Below are positions 7,806 through 15,828 of a stretch of 64,000 nucleotides of DNA, piece by piece (position 1 is the first letter of the stretch; the number at the start of each line of letters is the position of its first letter). The translations under genes were made by a program, and so were the position numbers. Origin of the DNA: CAZMRF01 sp964568735 (lineage in GTDB: Bacteria > Acidobacteriota > Polarisedimenticolia > JACPZX01). The notes beneath the pieces were generated by a model that did no database searches, had not been told where the DNA came from, and saw only the letters and a program-made list of their open reading frames with translations. Location: positions 30,587 to 94,586 of the forward strand of contig CAZMRF010000012.1 of NCBI GenBank assembly GCA_964568735.1, in the 5' to 3' direction.

Positions 7806-10241
7806 TCAAAAGCTCGCGACCATCTTCTGGAAGCGGGGATCGGAGCGTAGCGGCGCCAGCACCGGATCATTTCGGACGTAGGCCCCGCTGATGACCGTCG
7901 ACAGGCTCTGCCGTCCCGCCTCCAGCGCGCGCGCCAGGAACTCGAGCGCTTCCTCCCCGGATCCCGTCTGGGCACGCACGCAGGCAATGGCGTAGTCGGC
8001 CATGGGCATGGGACGGCCCGAGGAGAGAGCCGCCGCGCGCGCCGCCGCGGCTTTGGCACCGGATCGGTCGCCCGCCGCGAGCAGCGCGAGTCCCTGCAAG
8101 GCGGCGACGAGGGGATCGTCCGGCGTGGCCCGCGCGGCCTCCTCGAGCGTGCCGACGGCCGCACGCGCCTCGCCTTGCCGGATGAGGGCCCAGGCCAGGA
8201 CGATCTTCGCGTAGGCGGCATCCGGATCGTCGCGCAGCAGCGAGACCATCCGCTCGCGCGCCTCGGCGGGCCGCCCTGCGAGGATGGCGATATGCGCGAG
8301 ATTGAGGCGGGCGAGGTGAAAGCCGGGGTCGAGAGCGAGCGCGAGCCGGCCCTCCGTCTCCGCCTCCTCGTACCGCCCCTCCCGCTTGTAGAGCATCGAA
8401 AGCCAGTGGTGCCCGACGGCCGACTCCGGCTCGAGGGAGATGGCGTGGAGGATACGCCGTATACCGCCCTCCACGTCACCGTCGAGGGCGGCCACCAGCC
8501 CGTTCGAGATGTGAGCCTCGGGCAAAGTGGCGTCCAGCTCGATGGCCCGGCGGCCGGCCTCCTCGGCGCGATCACGGATGCCTTCGCCCAGGCTCCAGCC
8601 GTACATCAGGGAGACGGAGTAGGCGTCGGAGAGGCCCGCCCACGACAGGGCGAAATTCGGATCCAGCCGCAGGGCCTGGTCGTAGAGCGAAACGGCCCTG
8701 AGCATGTCGGATTCGGTGCGCCGGCGGGAGAGCTCCCGGGCCCGGAGGTAGAGATCGTAGGCGCGCAGGCTCGAAGTCGGCGCCTCCGAGATCCGGGCAC
8801 GCTCGCTCGTGGTGAGGCGGATCTCCAGCGCACGGGCGATCTTCTCGCTGATCTCGTCCTGGAGATCGAAGAGCCTCTCGAGCGGACGGTCGATGATCTC
8901 CGCCCAGAGGATTTCCCCGTCAGCGGTCTCGCGAAGGCGCGCCGAGACCCGGACCTGCCCGCCTTCCCGGTGCACGTTGCCCTCGAGGAGGAGATCGGCC
9001 TCGAGGTGCCTCGCGACTTCGATGGGATCGGCATCAGCGGCGGGCTCACTTCCCGCCGGGGGAGCCAGGATCCGCAGCCCGGCGATGCGGGAGAGATCCA
9101 CGATGATTCCCTCCGTGATGCCCTCCGCGAAGTAGCCGTCCTTGCCGTCCAGCCCCCTGCCGATGAACGGGAGGATGGCCATCGCCCTCTCCACCCTGAC
9201 GGGGGAGGCGCTGGTCCCGGCGCGATCCACGGCCACGGCCGCGGCGGCTGCGAGGCCGACCGCCAGCAGGGTCCAGATCGCGGCCCGCAGGACCGTGGGG
9301 GCCCTCCACGTCGAGGGCCGCCAGCCTTCCATCCCGCGCCCCGCCGCACCGGGGTCGGCTGCAGCCGCGGAGAGCTCCCTTCTCAGGCGCCTGAGATCGA
9401 CGACCATCTCCTCGATCGTCTGGTAGCGGTTCTCCGCCTTCTTCTCCATCGCCTTGGAGACGATCCGCGAGAACTCGCTCGGGAAGCCGGGGGCCGCCTC
9501 CTGGAGCGGCGGGGGCTGCTTGTGGATGACCTGGTCGAGGATGGCCACCTCGCTGGCTCCGAGGAAGGGCAGGCGCCCCGTGGCCAGCTCGTAGAGCACG
9601 GCCCCGAACGAGAAGATGTCGCTCCGGACGTCGATCTCCTCGCCCAGCGCCAGCTCGGGGGACATGTACAGGACGGTTCCGATGAGCTGCCCGTCGCGGG
9701 TGAGGTTGGGTGCCCGCGTCGAGGCCTCGTCGGGCGTCGCGGGGGAGCTGAGGCCGGCCTCGGCGCCTGGATCGAGGAGCTTGGCCAGCCCGAAATCCAG
9801 GATCTTCACGAAGCCCTCCTCGGCCACGATGATGTTGGAGGGCTTGATGTCCCTGTGGATGATCCCGTGGTCGTGCGCCGCTTCGACGGCCTCGCCGACC
9901 TGGATGGCGACCTCGAGAATCTCGTCGCAGGAGCGGCGATCCTCCTCGATGAGCTGCGAGAGCGTCCTGCCCTCGACGTACTCCATGGCGATGAAGAGCC
10001 GCCCCTCGGAGTCGTCGATGTCGTAGATGTGCACGATGCCGGGATGGTTCAGGGACGAAGCGGCACGAGCCTCGCGGATGAAGCGCTCGCGGCGCTCGGG
10101 ACTCCGCAGCGCGCGGTCGGGGAGGATCTTGATCGCGACCGAGCGCGGGAGCCTGAGATCCTCGGCGCGATAGACCTCACCCATACCCCCTTCGCCGATC
10201 TTCTCGACGATGCGGTAATGGGATAGGACGCGGCCAATCAT
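7806..10241 (-). CDS. membrane Ser/Thr protein kinase with TolB-like and TPR domains
   Basis: An 811-residue PknB-type kinase. The kinase domain (about 9-290) has the glycine loop IGEGGMGEVY, VAIKIL with the catalytic Lys, HRDIKPSN and DFGLAK. One membrane helix (about 318-340, AAIWTLLAVGLAAAAAVAV) is followed by a TolB-like/adenylate-cyclase-associated beta domain (AILPFIGRG, YFAEGITEGII, about 350-470) and then TPR repeats to the C-terminus. This architecture is frequent in Acidobacteriota and Myxococcota. The kinase is cytoplasmic; the sensor part is likely outside the membrane. GGAG lies 8 nt before the ATG. The FHA domains of two nearby proteins are natural phosphothreonine readers, though that link is inference. 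Confidence 0.95.
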   Translation of the reverse strand: MIGRVLSHYRIVEKIGEGGMGEVYRAEDLRLPRSVAIKILPDRALRSPERRERFIREARAASSLNHPGIVHIYDIDDSEGRLFIAMEYVEGRTLSQLIEEDRRSCDEILEVAIQVGEAVEAAHDHGIIHRDIKPSNIIVAEEGFVKILDFGLAKLLDPGAEAGLSSPATPDEASTRAPNLTRDGQLIGTVLYMSPELALGEEIDVRSDIFSFGAVLYELATGRLPFLGASEVAILDQVIHKQPPPLQEAAPGFPSEFSRIVSKAMEKKAENRYQTIEEMVVDLRRLRRELSAAAADPGAAGRGMEGWRPSTWRAPTVLRAAIWTLLAVGLAAAAAVAVDRAGTSASPVRVERAMAILPFIGRGLDGKDGYFAEGITEGIIVDLSRIAGLRILAPPAGSEPAADADPIEVARHLEADLLLEGNVHREGGQVRVSARLRETADGEILWAEIIDRPLERLFDLQDEISEKIARALEIRLTTSERARISEAPTSSLRAYDLYLRARELSRRRTESDMLRAVSLYDQALRLDPNFALSWAGLSDAYSVSLMYGWSLGEGIRDRAEEAGRRAIELDATLPEAHISNGLVAALDGDVEGGIRRILHAISLEPESAVGHHWLSMLYKREGRYEEAETEGRLALALDPGFHLARLNLAHIAILAGRPAEARERMVSLLRDDPDAAYAKIVLAWALIRQGEARAAVGTLEEAARATPDDPLVAALQGLALLAAGDRSGAKAAAARAAALSSGRPMPMADYAIACVRAQTGSGEEALEFLARALEAGRQSLSTVISGAYVRNDPVLAPLRSDPRFQKMVASF

Positions 10242-10338
10242 CGGGTCAACTCCGGCTTCCCGTCCCCGGACGGCGCCGGAATCGGCGCGCGGGGAGCGCC
10301 GGCGCCCCGGGATGGGGCCATCGGGTGACCCGGCATCC

Positions 10339-10677
10339 TCAGTAGGACGCGAGCGCCTCCTGCTCCGTCTCGAAGGTGTCGAAGTACTCGTCGAGCTTGG
10401 TCAGGGCCAGGAGATCCCTGGCGCGTCCCGCGGGATTCACGAGCTTCATCTTGCCCTTCCGCTCGAGGACCCGCTTGTAGCAGGCCACGAGCTCACCAAT
10501 CCCCGCGCTGTCCATGTAGCTGACTTCGGTGAGGTTGAGGAGCACCGAGCCGCTCCCGTCATTCAGCGCCTGGTCAACGGCGTCGCGCAGCTTGAGGTCC
10601 CCGCTTCCGATAGTGATCTTGCCGCTGAGATCGATGACACGGACCCCGCTGGCCTCCCTGGTATTGACCTTGAGCAT
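10339..10677 (-). CDS. STAS-domain anti-sigma factor antagonist (RsbV-like)
   Basis: A 112-residue single STAS domain. The phosphorylation motif is YMDSAGIGEL with Ser57, as in SpoIIAA and RsbV. In partner switching, the unphosphorylated form binds the anti-sigma kinase and frees the sigma factor; a PP2C phosphatase reactivates it. The ATG at 10677 has a near-perfect AGGAGG six nt upstream; an in-frame extension to 10740 lacks such a signal. It lies 172 nt downstream of the RsbW-like gene on the same strand, and the matching PP2C phosphatase diverges beyond that. Specific partners are inferred from proximity. Confidence 0.93.
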   Translation of the reverse strand: MLKVNTREASGVRVIDLSGKITIGSGDLKLRDAVDQALNDGSGSVLLNLTEVSYMDSAGIGELVACYKRVLERKGKMKLVNPAGRARDLLALTKLDEYFDTFETEQEALASY

Positions 10678-10849
10678 GAAGCCTCCTGACACCTGAACAC
10701 CATCCCTAGAGCCCGCGCCGACGACGCGGGATTCTAACACACGCCGTCCCCGGCGCCTCCAGCGGCTCGGACTCCGCCCAAGTCATCACTTTCGCAGGCC
10801 GGCGCGTCCTCACCCCGGATTCCCACCCGCTCCGGAGGCGGTCGAGGCC

Positions 10850-11275
10850 CTAGGTCGTCGCCAGCTTCTTCACCATGCTGACGACGAGCCCCTGCCCGGG
10901 GACGTGCTCGTAGTCCACGCTGTCCACGAAGCTGCGCATGAGGAAGATGCCGCGCCCGTTGGTCTTTCCGACGTTCTCCGGCGCGCGGGGGTCCCTCACG
11001 CAGCTCCAGTCGAATCCGTCCCCCTCGTCCCGCACCTTGATCACGAGCTGACCCGGCTCGACGGCGAAGGAGATCCTCACTCTCTTGGAAGGATCGAACT
11101 TGTTCCCGTGCTTCATGGCGTTGATGGCGGCCTCGTGGAGGGCCAGCGCCATGTTCATCGCCGTGTCTTCGTCCAATCCGAGGATCCGGCAGATCTCATC
11201 GCTGGTCGCATGCACCAGGTTGAGGTACTCCACGCGGCTGGCCATGGAGATCTCGATCTGGCCCGGACTGCTCAT
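10850..11275 (-). CDS. RsbW-like anti-sigma regulatory kinase (HATPase_c)
   Basis: A 141-residue GHKL-type serine kinase. The N box is ALHEAAINAMKHGNKF (residues about 46-61), G1 is DEGDGFDW and G2 is NGRGIFLMRS. Such proteins bind a sigma factor or another target and phosphorylate an RsbV-type STAS protein. The only STAS gene nearby is the next one downstream. Transcription probably starts from the TTGACA promoter at 11342-11370, leaving a leader of about 60 nt. No sigma factor gene is adjacent, so the output target could be a non-sigma partner or be encoded elsewhere. Confidence 0.93.
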   Translation of the reverse strand: MSSPGQIEISMASRVEYLNLVHATSDEICRILGLDEDTAMNMALALHEAAINAMKHGNKFDPSKRVRISFAVEPGQLVIKVRDEGDGFDWSCVRDPRAPENVGKTNGRGIFLMRSFVDSVDYEHVPGQGLVVSMVKKLATT

Positions 11276-11341
11276 GCGCCCGGCGCCGAACGCCCCGGCG
11301 GGGAACGTAGGACGCCTCTCCTCCCCAGAATGCGAAGGCGT

Positions 11342-11370
11342 AGTATCCCCACCTCGCTGAACACTGTCAA
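11342..11370 (-). promoter_or_regulatory. sigma-70-type promoter of the RsbW-like gene
   Basis: Read on the minus strand, TTGACA (11370-11365) and GATACT (11347-11342) are separated by 17 bp. It fires away from the PP2C promoter at 11400-11429, forming a compact divergent control region. Confidence 0.6.
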
Positions 11371-11399
11371 ACCCAGTCGCTGTCTGGTGCAGGACTCGT

Positions 11400-11429
11400 T
11401 TGACGGCTTTCGCTTCTCTGGCCTAAGAT
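11400..11429 (+). promoter_or_regulatory. sigma-70-type promoter of the PP2C phosphatase gene
   Basis: TTGACG (11400-11405) and TAAGAT (11424-11429) are 18 bp apart. Transcription would begin around 11436, which makes the in-frame TTG at 11433 unusable and supports the TTG at 11469 as the start. Confidence 0.55.
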
Positions 11430-11468
11430 GACTTGTTTCGTCAGCGACCGCTTCCGGGGAGCCCCTCC

Positions 11469-13229
11469 TTGCCTCACCTGACCATCACGACAGCCGACGG
11501 TCAGTCGTTCCAGCGAAAGCTCGACAGGGACATCCTCACCATCGGCCGTTCTTCGAAGAACGACGTCAGCCTCGCCGCCGATCTCTCGCTCTCGCGCTTC
11601 CACGCCGAGATCCGGCGCGAAGGCGACCGGTTCGTCGTCCGGGACGTCGGAAGCCGCAACGGCACGAACCTGAACGGAACTCCGGTGCTTCAGCCCGCCC
11701 CCGTCAGGCCCGGCGACCGGATCACCCTGGGCGAGACGACGATCCTCTTCGGGGAAGGCATCGCTCCGGCCGTGGTCATCGACGACAGCCCCGTCGGCAA
11801 GGACACCACGACCTACACCATCTCCGTCGACGAGGTCATCACCCGTTCCAGCGTCTTCTCGCACAGCAGCGACGTGAAGGCCACGGTCGATCGCGACCGG
11901 CACAAGGCGCTCGGGCAGGCGCGGCCCGCCACGCGGCCCCCGACGATCCAGGCAGGCCTCGATGCCACCCAGGTGACCGCCGGTGAGGGCACGGGGGACA
12001 GGACCCTGGCCGTCCTCACCAGGGCGGGCATGGAGCTGATCAACCACCGCCCCTACGACGAGTTGCTCGACGTGATCATGGACCTGGTCTTCGAAGCGAT
12101 GCCCGCGGAGCGCGGCTTCCTGATGCTGCTCGAGGGCGACGAGAAAGAGATGGTCCACAAGGCGGTGCGCGATCTCACACGCTCCTCGGGAGGGGCGATC
12201 TCGCTCTCTCGGAGCATCGCGAACCTCGTCATCCAGGACAGGCAGTCGGTCCTCACCAGCGACGCGCAGAGCGACGAGCGCTTCCGGATGCGCGAGAGCG
12301 TGGTCCTGCAGGGCATCCGCTCCGCGATGTGCGTTCCGCTGTGGAACAACAAGGAGGTCATCGGCCTCATCTACGTGGACACGGTCAACTCGACGAAGCC
12401 CTTCGGGCCCGAAGAGCTCCGGCTCCTGACCCTCCTCGCGAACATCGCGGCGGTGAAGCTCGAGAATGCCCGGCTCGTGGAGAACACCATCGAGCGGGAG
12501 CGCCTCGAGCAGGAGCTCGCGCAGGCCGCGGACATCCAGCGGCGACTCCTGCCGGAGTCCGTGCCCGATCTGCAGGGCTACGAGATCTCGGGCGAGGCCG
12601 ACGCCTGCCGCGCCGTGGGAGGCGACTACTACGATTTCGTCCGGATGCGGAGCGGACGTGTCGCGGTTGTCATCGGTGACGTCTCGGGAAAGGGGATGGC
12701 GGCCGCCCTGCTGATGGCCTCCATGCAGGCCATCTTCCGCACTCTGGCCGACTCTGAGGCCACGCCCGCGGAGCTCATCTGCTCGCTCAACAGGCACCTG
12801 ATCCGGAGCGCCAACCCGAACAAGTTCGCCTCCTTCTTCCTCGGAGCGCTCGACCCGGCCAGCGGCTCTCTGCTCTACGTGAACGCCGGCCATAACCCTC
12901 CCGTGCTCATCCGGGTCTCGGGAGAGGTCGAGCGACTCCCTGCGGGCGGCGTCGTCCTCGGCGTTTTCGAGGACGCCCCCTTCGAGGAGCAGACCGTAAC
13001 CCTCCACCCCGGGGATCTGCTGGCCCTTTATTCCGACGGCGTAACGGAACAGACGGATGCCACTGACGACGAATTCGGCGAGCAGCGCCTCATCACGGCG
13101 CTGAAGTCGAACGCCACCCTGCCTGCCGAGGCCATCCACAGCGCGGTGCTGGAGGCTCTCCACGGGTTCTCCGGGGAGACGCCCCAGTACGACGACGCCA
13201 CGCTCGTCATCCTCAAGCGGACCGCCTGA
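11469..13229 (+). CDS. FHA-GAF-PP2C (SpoIIE/RsbU-type) phosphatase
   Basis: A 586-residue serine phosphatase of the PPM/SpoIIE class, expected to dephosphorylate STAS-type antagonists. An N-terminal FHA domain (ILTIGRSSKNDVSL, LSRFHAEIRR, GSRNGT) spans about 1-95. A GAF domain lies at about 170-340. A short coiled coil with DIQRRLLP leads into the PP2C domain, whose metal-binding acidic motifs are visible: VGGDYYDF, IGDVSGKGM, LYSDGVTEQ and DDATLVIL. The TTG at 11469 is chosen because GGGGAG lies 6 nt upstream and the promoter sits at 11400-11429; a TTG at 11433 is the alternative. It is divergent from the RsbW-like gene. Confidence 0.94.
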   Translation: MPHLTITTADGQSFQRKLDRDILTIGRSSKNDVSLAADLSLSRFHAEIRREGDRFVVRDVGSRNGTNLNGTPVLQPAPVRPGDRITLGETTILFGEGIAPAVVIDDSPVGKDTTTYTISVDEVITRSSVFSHSSDVKATVDRDRHKALGQARPATRPPTIQAGLDATQVTAGEGTGDRTLAVLTRAGMELINHRPYDELLDVIMDLVFEAMPAERGFLMLLEGDEKEMVHKAVRDLTRSSGGAISLSRSIANLVIQDRQSVLTSDAQSDERFRMRESVVLQGIRSAMCVPLWNNKEVIGLIYVDTVNSTKPFGPEELRLLTLLANIAAVKLENARLVENTIERERLEQELAQAADIQRRLLPESVPDLQGYEISGEADACRAVGGDYYDFVRMRSGRVAVVIGDVSGKGMAAALLMASMQAIFRTLADSEATPAELICSLNRHLIRSANPNKFASFFLGALDPASGSLLYVNAGHNPPVLIRVSGEVERLPAGGVVLGVFEDAPFEEQTVTLHPGDLLALYSDGVTEQTDATDDEFGEQRLITALKSNATLPAEAIHSAVLEALHGFSGETPQYDDATLVILKRTA

Positions 13230-13387
13230 GGGCGGAGGAACCCCAGGGCCTCCCCCCCACCATCCTGGAACCTTTGCCCGGGGCCCCCGTTCCACGGGCG
13301 GTTCGACCGGGAAGGCCCGGAGGACCCGTACCCAGACCCAGAGCCCTGTGCGGAGCCGCCCGGCGGCTCCCGGAACCGGAGGTTCAG

Positions 13388-13939
13388 ATGACTCAAGCTG
13401 CCAAGAAAGCCGTGCTGACAGCCCTCGCCCTGATGGCCCTCGCCGGTTGGCAGGCAGCCGTTGGCGACGAGCCGACCATCTGGCTCAACGTCGAGGTCAA
13501 CGGGTCAGAGGCGGCGGGCCCCAAGGTCAAGATCAACATGCCCATCTCCCTCATCGAGGTGGTGATCAACTCCATCGACACCACCGAGATCATGCAACAC
13601 CTCAAGACAGAGAAGGGGATCGACCTGACCAACCTCTGGCGGAACCTCCGAGACGCGGATGTGGATGAGTTCGTCAGCATCGACAGCGGGGACGAGCAGG
13701 TGAAGGTCTTCAAGGAGGGGCACACTCTCAGAGTGACGGTGAAGGAGGCGGGCCTCGACGAGCCCAACGTGCAGATACGGATCCCCTTCACGGTCATGGA
13801 CTTCCTGGTCGAAGGGGCGACCCAGAACGAGTTCCGCCTCTCCCAGCTCGTCGAACAGCTTCGGGGAAACCTTCCGCTGGTCCTCGTCGAGGCGACCCAC
13901 CAGGACGAGAACGTCAAGATCTGGATCGAGGAGCGGTAG
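13388..13939 (+). CDS. secreted protein with an internal duplication, function unknown
   Basis: A 183-residue protein that I do not recognise. A signal peptide (KKAVLTALALMALAGWQAAVG) precedes two diverged copies of one unit. Copy A has LNVEVNGSEAAGPKVKINMP and ends DEQVKVFKE. Copy B has LRVTVKEAGLDEPNVQIRIP and ends DENVKIWIEE. Each copy alternates beta strands with one amphipathic helix. The ATG at 13388 has GGAGG 6 nt upstream; an in-frame extension to 13274 is Pro/Arg-rich and unlikely. The gene follows the PP2C gene by 158 nt and is convergent with the thioredoxin gene. Similar small paired-unit proteins often accompany stress or anti-sigma loci, but that is a guess. Confidence 0.75.
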   Translation: MTQAAKKAVLTALALMALAGWQAAVGDEPTIWLNVEVNGSEAAGPKVKINMPISLIEVVINSIDTTEIMQHLKTEKGIDLTNLWRNLRDADVDEFVSIDSGDEQVKVFKEGHTLRVTVKEAGLDEPNVQIRIPFTVMDFLVEGATQNEFRLSQLVEQLRGNLPLVLVEATHQDENVKIWIEER

Positions 13940-13973
13940 GAGCCTGGCCCGGCATCGGCTCGGGTCGAGAACT

Positions 13974-14861
13974 CTATCCACCGCCGGCGGGTGAGAGAAG
14001 GTCGGCAAGCTCAGCTTCGAGAGAGGCCTTCTCCCCGCCGCCCCTGAACCTCCGGTACTCCCGGCCATCCTTCAGCACGATGAAGGTGGGAAGCCCCTCC
14101 ACCTCCCTCTCCTTGGCGGGCTGGTAGCTCGTGAAATCCCTCGGGACACCGTGGTAGACGGCCCGCACGTTGGGGTTCGCGGTGGCCTCCATGACCTTGA
14201 GGAACCGCGGGACCACTCGCTGGCAATGCGGGCACCACGAGCCGAACCAGACCTCGATCTGAAACGGGTTGGCCACTTTCTTGAGGCGCGCGATGGCGCT
14301 CTGGTCCGGGACGTACTTCTCCATGCCCTTCTTGTACAGCGGGTTGATCTCGTAGATCTGCTCGACAGTGGTCTCTCCGACCACCGGCGGGACGCGCGCC
14401 ACCCGGAACCGCTTCGGGCCGCCGTAGAAGACCACGGCCGTCTCGCCGTCGTAGGCCCAGGGGGCCGGCGACGTGCGGAGGAAGGCCGATTCGGCCAGAA
14501 CGACTTCCATGTCGCTCTTGATGGTGATCTCCGTGGGCATCACCGGCCGGACCTCTTTCTCACGAAGCGTCAGGACCCACGAGGGATCGAGCTCCGGCCC
14601 GTAGATGAGCATGTAGGGCTTGCCGACGACCTGGAAGAGGCCGATGTCAGGCTTGCGGCTCCCGTCGATCTCGACCCCGTAGTCGTAGTTCCTGAACCAG
14701 GATCGAGGCTCATTCTCCTGGACCGGGGTCCCGGCCCCGGGCGGCTCGATGGCGGCGCCGTGCGACTGCGCGAGGAGATCGAGCCCGGGCAACACCAGGA
14801 GCGCGAGAGCAGGCAGCAGGGCGCAGAGCACGCCCCGCCCGACGCGTCGGACCTTCGTCAC
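13974..14861 (-). CDS. exported thioredoxin-fold protein (CPHC)
   Basis: A 295-residue protein with an N-terminal hydrophobic signal (VLCALLPALALLVLPGL) and a C-terminal thioredoxin domain. The active site is WFGSWCPHCQRVVP, and the cis-Pro loop is GLPTFIV. The central part (about 60-180) is a beta-rich region I cannot assign. It probably acts in the periplasm as a disulfide oxidoreductase. The GTG at 14861 overlaps the stop of the upstream MauE-like gene (GTGA), so the long in-frame extension to 15038 is rejected. Pairing of a MauE-type membrane protein with a thioredoxin is a recurrent arrangement thought to pass electrons across the membrane. Confidence 0.88.
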   Translation of the reverse strand: MTKVRRVGRGVLCALLPALALLVLPGLDLLAQSHGAAIEPPGAGTPVQENEPRSWFRNYDYGVEIDGSRKPDIGLFQVVGKPYMLIYGPELDPSWVLTLREKEVRPVMPTEITIKSDMEVVLAESAFLRTSPAPWAYDGETAVVFYGGPKRFRVARVPPVVGETTVEQIYEINPLYKKGMEKYVPDQSAIARLKKVANPFQIEVWFGSWCPHCQRVVPRFLKVMEATANPNVRAVYHGVPRDFTSYQPAKEREVEGLPTFIVLKDGREYRRFRGGGEKASLEAELADLLSPAGGG

Positions 14862-15778
14862 GGCTTTGTCTCCTGTGCGGCGACGGAGGAGTCCGCGAGG
14901 AGGATCTCCGTCTCGGGCATGGCGTTCCAGACGGCCGTCACGACGCCGTCTTCGACGAGGAAGTAGCGCGGGAGGCGCCGGTAGAGCCCCCGCAGCTCCT
15001 CGGGGATCACGTGGTACATGGGGCAGGCCGGCGCCCATGACCAGAAGAAGGCGTCCTTCACCTCCTCCTCGTTGGGGTAGAGCACGGCCACCGACGGCGC
15101 GCCGGGGGCCGCCGCCACGGAGCCCAGGGCGGTGACCGCGGGACCGCTGACATCTTCCGTCGCGAGGTCCAGCAGGGCGACGAGGTGCCTCCCTTCGAAG
15201 AAGGCCGCGTCGGGAAGGCTGAGATGGAGATCGTCGAAGGCAACCCCGGGCTTGAGGCCCGTGACGAATTCATCCAACGGGAGCGCCGGCGCCACGGGGA
15301 TCAGCGCGATGGTTACCAGCGCGACGGCTGCCGTCACGGCCCCCCGCACCTTCCCGCCGGCCTCGGATCGCCTCGCGGCCAGCAGGCCGACGAAGGCGAG
15401 GGCGAGGAATGCCAGATCCTCCGCCAGGGTCTGCCCCACGCTCCGCTCCGCGAAGCGCCCGAAGCAGCCGCAGGCGCTGATCTCACCTCCGGTCGCCCAG
15501 GTGTATCCGAGGAGCCCGATGAAGCCCGTCAGGAGAACGACTGCGGCGCCCACCGCCCATTTCCTGTGGAAGTCGAGTATCAGCGCGACTCCGAGGGCTA
15601 CCTCGAGAGGGAGCAGGAGGTAGGTCACGAGCTGTGCCGCGGCGGGGGGGAGAACACGGTACCCGCGCACGATCTCCGTGAAGCCCTCGGGGTCGAGAGC
15701 CTTCAGCCCGCCGGCCGCGATGAAGACGACGCCCAGAGCCACGAGGGCAAGACGGCCGACCCAGCGCTTCACAGCCAT
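14858..15778 (-). CDS. MauE/DoxX-type membrane protein with thioredoxin-like tail
   Basis: A 306-residue membrane protein. Four or five membrane helices fill residues about 8-170, and the motif SACGCFGRFAE, typical of MauE-type proteins, lies between helices. The C-terminal 120 residues look like a degenerate thioredoxin fold (SVAVLYPNEEE, FFWSWAPACPMY) with a single cysteine instead of CxxC. It probably supplies reducing power or methylation-associated redox chemistry to the overlapping thioredoxin. The ATG at 15778 has GGGGAAGG upstream. It follows the SDR gene by 50 nt and may be in the same transcript. Confidence 0.88.
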   Translation of the reverse strand: MAVKRWVGRLALVALGVVFIAAGGLKALDPEGFTEIVRGYRVLPPAAAQLVTYLLLPLEVALGVALILDFHRKWAVGAAVVLLTGFIGLLGYTWATGGEISACGCFGRFAERSVGQTLAEDLAFLALAFVGLLAARRSEAGGKVRGAVTAAVALVTIALIPVAPALPLDEFVTGLKPGVAFDDLHLSLPDAAFFEGRHLVALLDLATEDVSGPAVTALGSVAAAPGAPSVAVLYPNEEEVKDAFFWSWAPACPMYHVIPEELRGLYRRLPRYFLVEDGVVTAVWNAMPETEILLADSSVAAQETKP

Positions 15779-15828
15779 CGACCTTCCCCGGACTCCTTTC
15801 GGCCCATGGACAAAGCCGTCCCCGTGAA

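Noticed and set aside
8175..10226. 683-codon plus-strand open frame inside the Ser/Thr kinase gene
   Set aside because: It is an antisense shadow; the kinase, membrane and TPR motifs on the minus strand are complete.
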